The position numbers were made by a program, and so were the translations under genes. The notes under the pieces are model-generated. The model had not been told where the DNA came from. It worked only from the letters and a program-made list of their open reading frames with translations, and did no database searches. From Candidatus Methylomirabilota bacterium (GTDB taxonomy: Bacteria; Methylomirabilota; Methylomirabilia; Methylomirabilales; Methylomirabilaceae): a stretch of 64,000 nt of DNA. Location of the stretch: assembly GCA_003104975.1 (NCBI GenBank), contig PQAM01000008.1, forward strand, positions 186,001 to 250,000, given 5' to 3'. Below, one piece after another: positions 60,072-64,000 of this stretch. The first letter of the stretch is position 1. Each line of letters begins with the position of its first letter.

Positions 60072-60731
60072 ATGATCACGAACAGACAGATTGATTCCGT
60101 CTTGCGGTCGGTTCGCCGGACGATCTCCGCGTGGGAGCCCGCTGTCGTGGGTCAGATCGCCGAGGCGTCCCGTGATCCGTTCCGGGTTCTGATCTCGTGC
60201 ATCCTGAGCCAGCAGACCAAGGATCCCATCACAGGCGAGGCCTCAGAGCGGCTGTATAAGCTGGCGGACCGACCCGATACGATGCGTGCGCTGAGCGAGC
60301 AGCAGATCGCTCGAGCTATCTACCCGGTCAGTTTCTACAAGACCAAGGCTGCAACCCTTCGCAGGGTCTGCCACGGCCTGATCACTCGATTCGGCGGGCA
60401 GGTCCCCGACACGATTGACATGCTGCTGACGCTCCCTGGCGTCGGGCGTAAGACCGCCAACCTGGTGGTCACCGTCGGCTACGGGAAACCGGGGATCTGC
60501 GTCGATACCCACGTCCATCGTATCTCGAATCGCTGGGGTTACGTCAACACCACGACCCCAGAGCGGACCGAGGCGGCCCTCCGACTGAGACTCCCGAAGC
60601 GGCACTGGATCTGTTACAACGACCTGCTGGTCCCGTTCGGTCAGCACGTCTGCCGCCCGATCTCTCCCTTTTGCAGTCGCTGCCCCATCGAACGCTGGTG
60701 CGCCCGGGTCGGCGTGACACGGCATCGCTAG
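60072..60731 (+). CDS. nth: Endonuclease III (DNA glycosylase/AP lyase)
   Basis: A 219-aa base-excision repair enzyme for oxidised pyrimidines. ILSQQTKDPI near residue 40 (catalytic-helix region), helix-hairpin-helix LPGVGRKTANLVV with the catalytic Lys near 124, the essential Asp in CVDTHVHRISNR near 142, and the 4Fe-4S cluster CRPISPFCSRCPIERWC near the C-terminus with spacing C-x6-C-x2-C-x5-C. All key residues are present. Confidence 0.94.
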   Translation: MITNRQIDSVLRSVRRTISAWEPAVVGQIAEASRDPFRVLISCILSQQTKDPITGEASERLYKLADRPDTMRALSEQQIARAIYPVSFYKTKAATLRRVCHGLITRFGGQVPDTIDMLLTLPGVGRKTANLVVTVGYGKPGICVDTHVHRISNRWGYVNTTTPERTEAALRLRLPKRHWICYNDLLVPFGQHVCRPISPFCSRCPIERWCARVGVTRHR

Positions 60732-60733
60732 GG

Positions 60734-61156
60734 TTACACATCAAAGACGACCCGGGCGCACCAGCGATTGTTGTCCTGCCGACATTCGAGCAGATGATAG
60801 GTGGCCGCCTTGACCACACCCCTCAACTGAGGGCATCCCGTCTCTATCGACTCACCCACCAACTCTCCGGTCGCGCGCACGCCCTCGACCGCTGTCACCC
60901 GAATATCGGCGGGCGCCCATTCCTCGGCCTCGCATCGGTATAACAGCTCGTTCAGCCATGCAACCAGCAGGGAGGGCAGATCACTTCCGCGCGCCTCAAC
61001 AGACAGCAGGCCGGCAGGGCGTACGGTTGCCGGATCGACCATCAACGCAAACATCCCTCGTGCGGCGTTGGCGAACAGTTCCTCCACCGTCTCGCCCCAG
61101 ACCGTAATCCCGACATCCGCCGTTGTCTCGAACGACTCATAGCCAAGATCTGTCAT
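60734..61156 (-). CDS. Archease
   Basis: A 140-aa protein. YESFETTADVGITVWGETVE then ELFANAARGMFALM at the N-terminus and LLVAWLNELLYRCEAEEW in the middle are archease signatures. The C-terminus (VKAATYHLL ... ARVVFDV) closes the fold; its metal ligands include the N-terminal Asp and C-terminal Asp. Archease stimulates RtcB RNA ligase; rtcB is not in the window. It ends 2 nt from the convergent nth gene. ATG 61156 is used; a longer start would run into repeat copy B. Confidence 0.88.
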   Translation of the reverse strand: MTDLGYESFETTADVGITVWGETVEELFANAARGMFALMVDPATVRPAGLLSVEARGSDLPSLLVAWLNELLYRCEAEEWAPADIRVTAVEGVRATGELVGESIETGCPQLRGVVKAATYHLLECRQDNNRWCARVVFDV

Positions 61157-61200
61157 GTCTGGCCTCTGGAGGGCGCAGCAAGCAGCGCCCCTACGGCCTT

Positions 61201-61327
61201 GGGTGGGCGGCGGGTGGCGACGCGTCGTCGATGGCAGGCGAAGCGCGGACAGCGCAGGCTGCCAGCGCCGATTCGAGCCGTACACGGATGTACGGCGAGA
61301 TTAAGCAGCGCCACCCACCGTCCACCC
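61201..61327. repeat. 127-bp structured repeat, copy B
   Basis: Same length as copy A. The terminal stem (GGGTGGGCGGCGGG with CCCACCGTCCACCC) keeps most pairs of copy A: two A-T pairs became G-C, one became G-T, and one C-A mismatch appeared. The inner hairpin is GCCGTACA-CGGA-TGTACGGC. Located between archease and the MacB permease gene. Confidence 0.85.
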
Positions 61328-61351
61328 CTTACACCGATGTGCCTGGCGCTG

Positions 61352-62584
61352 TCACTCATATCGCAGCGCCTCTATCGGGTCGAGGAAGGCCGCCTTGCGT
61401 GCGGGGTAGTAGCCGAAGAATACCCCCACCAGGGCGGAAAAGGCGAATGCCATCACGATAGCGCCTGTGCTGATCAGGGTGGCCCACTGTGCGATGTACG
61501 ACACCGCTACCGATGCCCCCAGACCGAGCACGATACCGATCAGGCCGCCGATGATCGACAGGGTGACCGCCTCGACAAGAAACTGCGTCAGGATGTCGCG
61601 CGCCTTGGCGCCCACCGCCAGTCGCAATCCGATCTCGCGAGTTCGTTCGGTCACGGATACCAGCATGATATTCATGATCCCGATTCCCCCTACCACCAGC
61701 GAGACCGAGGCGATCGCGCCCAATAGGATGGCCATCACTCGAGCCGACTGTTCCTGGGCGGCAAAGACCTCGGTAAGATTGCGGACGGTAAAGTCGTCGT
61801 CCTGCTCCGGTTGAAGACGATGCCGCTGCCGCAGCAGCGCCACGATCTGCTCCTCGGCCTCTTTCATCAGCATCGGGCCTCGCGTCTGCACCATGATAGC
61901 GCCCACCGATCTGGCATTGGCCTGGCTCACGCCCAGCACCTTCTTCTTGGCCGTGGAGAGGGGGAGCATGATAATGTCATCCTGATCCTGTCCCCAGGCT
62001 GACTGGCCCTTTGGCGTAAGGACTCCCAGAACGGTGAACGGGACCTTCTTGATCCGTATGATCTGTCCGACGGGATCGCTGCCGCCGAACAGGTTCTGCG
62101 CTACGGTCTGCCCGATCAGGGCCACCTTTGTGGACCCATCCACATCCCGCCAGGTAAACGGACGCCCGGATTCTACTGTGAAGTCCCGGATTTGCAGGTA
62201 CTCAGGCGTCGTTCCCCGAATGACGGTAGACCAGTTGGTGTTACCGAAGACCACCTGGGCCGTTCCCCGACTGCTCGGGGCGACGAGCGCCACTGCCGGG
62301 CACTCATTGGCAATGGCTTTGGCATCATCCTCCGATAACGTCAGAACCGACCCGGCGCCGATCCGGATCCCGCCGCTGGTCATGCTGCCGGACATCACGA
62401 TGATGACGTTGCTGCCGATGCTGCGGATCTGCTCCTGGATCTGGGCTGTGGCCCCGGAGCCGACGGCCATCATCGCGATCACGGCCGCGACCCCGATGAT
62501 AATCCCCAGCATCGTCAGGGCCGATCGCAGTCGGTTCACCCGTAGCGCCTTCAAGGCGATCGTAATATTGATCAGGAGATTCAT
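61352..62584 (-). CDS. MacB-like ABC transporter permease
   Basis: A 410-aa protein with an N-terminal helix (LTMLGIIIGVAAVIAMMAVG), a large periplasmic domain (about 45-275: IVMSGSMTSGGIRIGAGSVL, TVIRGTTPEYLQIRDFTVES) and three C-terminal helices (VMAILLGAIASVSLVVGGIG, IGLIGIVLGLGASVAV-type, FSALVGVFFGYYPARKAA). RTREIGLRLAVGAKARDILT is the family signature. ATG 62584 overlaps no gene; ATG 62605 inside the ATPase gene end is an alternative. It works with the ATPase and adaptor genes upstream. Confidence 0.9.
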   Translation of the reverse strand: MNLLINITIALKALRVNRLRSALTMLGIIIGVAAVIAMMAVGSGATAQIQEQIRSIGSNVIIVMSGSMTSGGIRIGAGSVLTLSEDDAKAIANECPAVALVAPSSRGTAQVVFGNTNWSTVIRGTTPEYLQIRDFTVESGRPFTWRDVDGSTKVALIGQTVAQNLFGGSDPVGQIIRIKKVPFTVLGVLTPKGQSAWGQDQDDIIMLPLSTAKKKVLGVSQANARSVGAIMVQTRGPMLMKEAEEQIVALLRQRHRLQPEQDDDFTVRNLTEVFAAQEQSARVMAILLGAIASVSLVVGGIGIMNIMLVSVTERTREIGLRLAVGAKARDILTQFLVEAVTLSIIGGLIGIVLGLGASVAVSYIAQWATLISTGAIVMAFAFSALVGVFFGYYPARKAAFLDPIEALRYE

Positions 62585-62591
62585 AAACCGT

Positions 62592-63335
<744 letters not shown>

Positions 63336-63343
63336 GTCCCGAC

Positions 63344-64000
63344 CTAGAACCTCGGCCCACGCTGGCCAAACGGCTGTGCCGGTCCGCCTGCGGCCTCCTT
63401 GGACGCCACCCCGATAATAACCTCGTCGCCCTCCTTCACGTCGCCTTGGAGCAATTCACTGGCACTTCCATCCGTGATACCCAACGTGACCGGGACCGGT
63501 CGAGGCTGCTTGTCGCTCCCCAGAACCCAAACGGTCTGGCCGCCGCCTCCCTTTAGACCGCCGCCTGATGCCGTTGCGCGAACCGTCCCTTCCTTGCTTG
63601 CCTGCTGTTGTTTCAGGTCCGGAGGCCGGAATCGCAGAGCGGCGTTGGGAATCTTCAGGACATTGTCTCGTCTGTCCACGAGGAACGTGACGTTCGCCGT
63701 CATCCCCGGAAAGAGTTTAAGCTCAGGATTCGCGACCCCGACGACGGCATTGTACGTGATGACGTTCTGGATGTTAATGGCCGCCTGGCGAATCTGAACG
63801 ACCTTCCCCTTGAAGATCTCACCTGGGAAGGCGTCGACGGTGAAGGTGGCGTCCTGCCCCAGTTGCACCCGCCCGATATCGGCCTCATCCACGTTCGTGT
63901 CCACCTGCATCTTGGTCAGGTCCTGCGCGATCAGGAACAGGGTCGGCGCCTGAAGTGAGGCCGCTACCGTCTGTCCGACATCCACATTCCGCGAGACGAC
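63344..64000 (-). CDS. MacA-like periplasmic adaptor protein, partial (5' end outside window)
   Basis: The minus-strand frame is open to base 64000, so 218 C-terminal codons are seen. [20 protein letters not shown] opens the visible part (end of the lipoyl/hairpin region); [39 protein letters not shown] and [20 protein letters not shown] are the beta-barrel signatures of HlyD/MacA adaptors. The C-terminal Gly/Gln-rich stretch ([12 protein letters not shown]) and [11 protein letters not shown] fit the membrane-proximal domain. It bridges the MacB-type exporter to an outer-membrane channel. Confidence 0.9.
   Translation of the reverse strand, partial: VVSRNVDVGQTVAASLQAPTLFLIAQDLTKMQVDTNVDEADIGRVQLGQDATFTVDAFPGEIFKGKVVQIRQAAINIQNVITYNAVVGVANPELKLFPGMTANVTFLVDRRDNVLKIPNAALRFRPPDLKQQQASKEGTVRATASGGGLKGGGGQTVWVLGSDKQPRPVPVTLGITDGSASELLQGDVKEGDEVIIGVASKEAAGGPAQPFGQRGPRF

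Overview
The window looks like a chromosomal segment of a high-GC, Gram-negative, rod-shaped bacterium. Gene content and gene order (mreBCD-mrdA-rodA, then ileS-lspA-rluD, a Tat-exported multicopper oxidase with a SCO protein, MacAB-type export) remind me of NC10 bacteria (Candidatus Methylomirabilis). That assignment is from memory and was not checked against any database. No rRNA and no intact canonical tRNA gene is visible.

Positions 1 to about 22,700 form an accessory region. It opens with the 3' end of a DUF499-type ATPase (usually part of DNA modification or defence loci). Next are a zinc-dependent phospholipase C-like gene and a lipoprotein. A tightly overlapping minus-strand operon follows, encoding an ArdC-like antirestriction protein, a ribbon-helix-helix protein, two small proteins, a Rad52-family annealing protein, a Cas4/RecB-like PD-(D/E)XK nuclease and a small SH3-like protein. 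From 7.0 to 10.3 kb lie genes separated by sites resembling integron attC recombination sites: a DUF4268 nuclease-like gene, an unknown gene, and a PLD-like plus P-loop pair. One of these attC-like sites (8726-8823) is a very good match. A DprA/SLOG-like gene follows, then about 1.1 kb without a recognised gene, then mostly unknown or exported proteins: a 447-aa protein, a YiiX-like amidase, a 1062-aa protein with HEAT-like repeats, and a lipoprotein made of three tandem repeats. An IS21-like remnant and an unknown two-gene unit complete the region. It ends at a degenerate tRNA-like sequence with perfect T arm and CCA end (22,532-22,640), as expected at the edge of an integrated element.

From 22.7 to 40 kb the genes look chromosomal: a lipase-like lipoprotein, queE-queC (7-deazaguanine synthesis), a DegQ/HtrA protease, a UPF0104-like membrane protein, a DUF3386 protein, a methyltransferase, ketopantoate reductase, a two-component pair with a sigma54-dependent regulator, a Nudix hydrolase, an alpha/beta hydrolase, a membrane metallophosphoesterase, a TauE-like permease and a SurA/PpiD-like chaperone. 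From 39.8 to 49.7 kb runs the cell-shape operon mreB-mreC-mreD-mrdA-rodA, followed by ileS-lspA-rluD. Start and stop codons overlap at most of these junctions.

From 50 to 64 kb there are secreted proteins of unknown function, a methyltransferase next to alanine dehydrogenase, an HAD phosphatase, a multicopper oxidase with SCO, and a small minus-strand operon. That operon contains a gene interrupted by an in-frame UGA: read as selenocysteine it gives a complete UXX-star-type glutaredoxin-like selenoprotein (58,511-58,726). A LOG-family protein, endonuclease III, archease and a MacB-type ABC exporter with its adaptor (cut by the window end) close the window. Dispersed palindromic repeats are frequent in the chromosomal part. 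One 127-bp structured repeat occurs twice, and its two copies differ by compensatory changes in the terminal stem.
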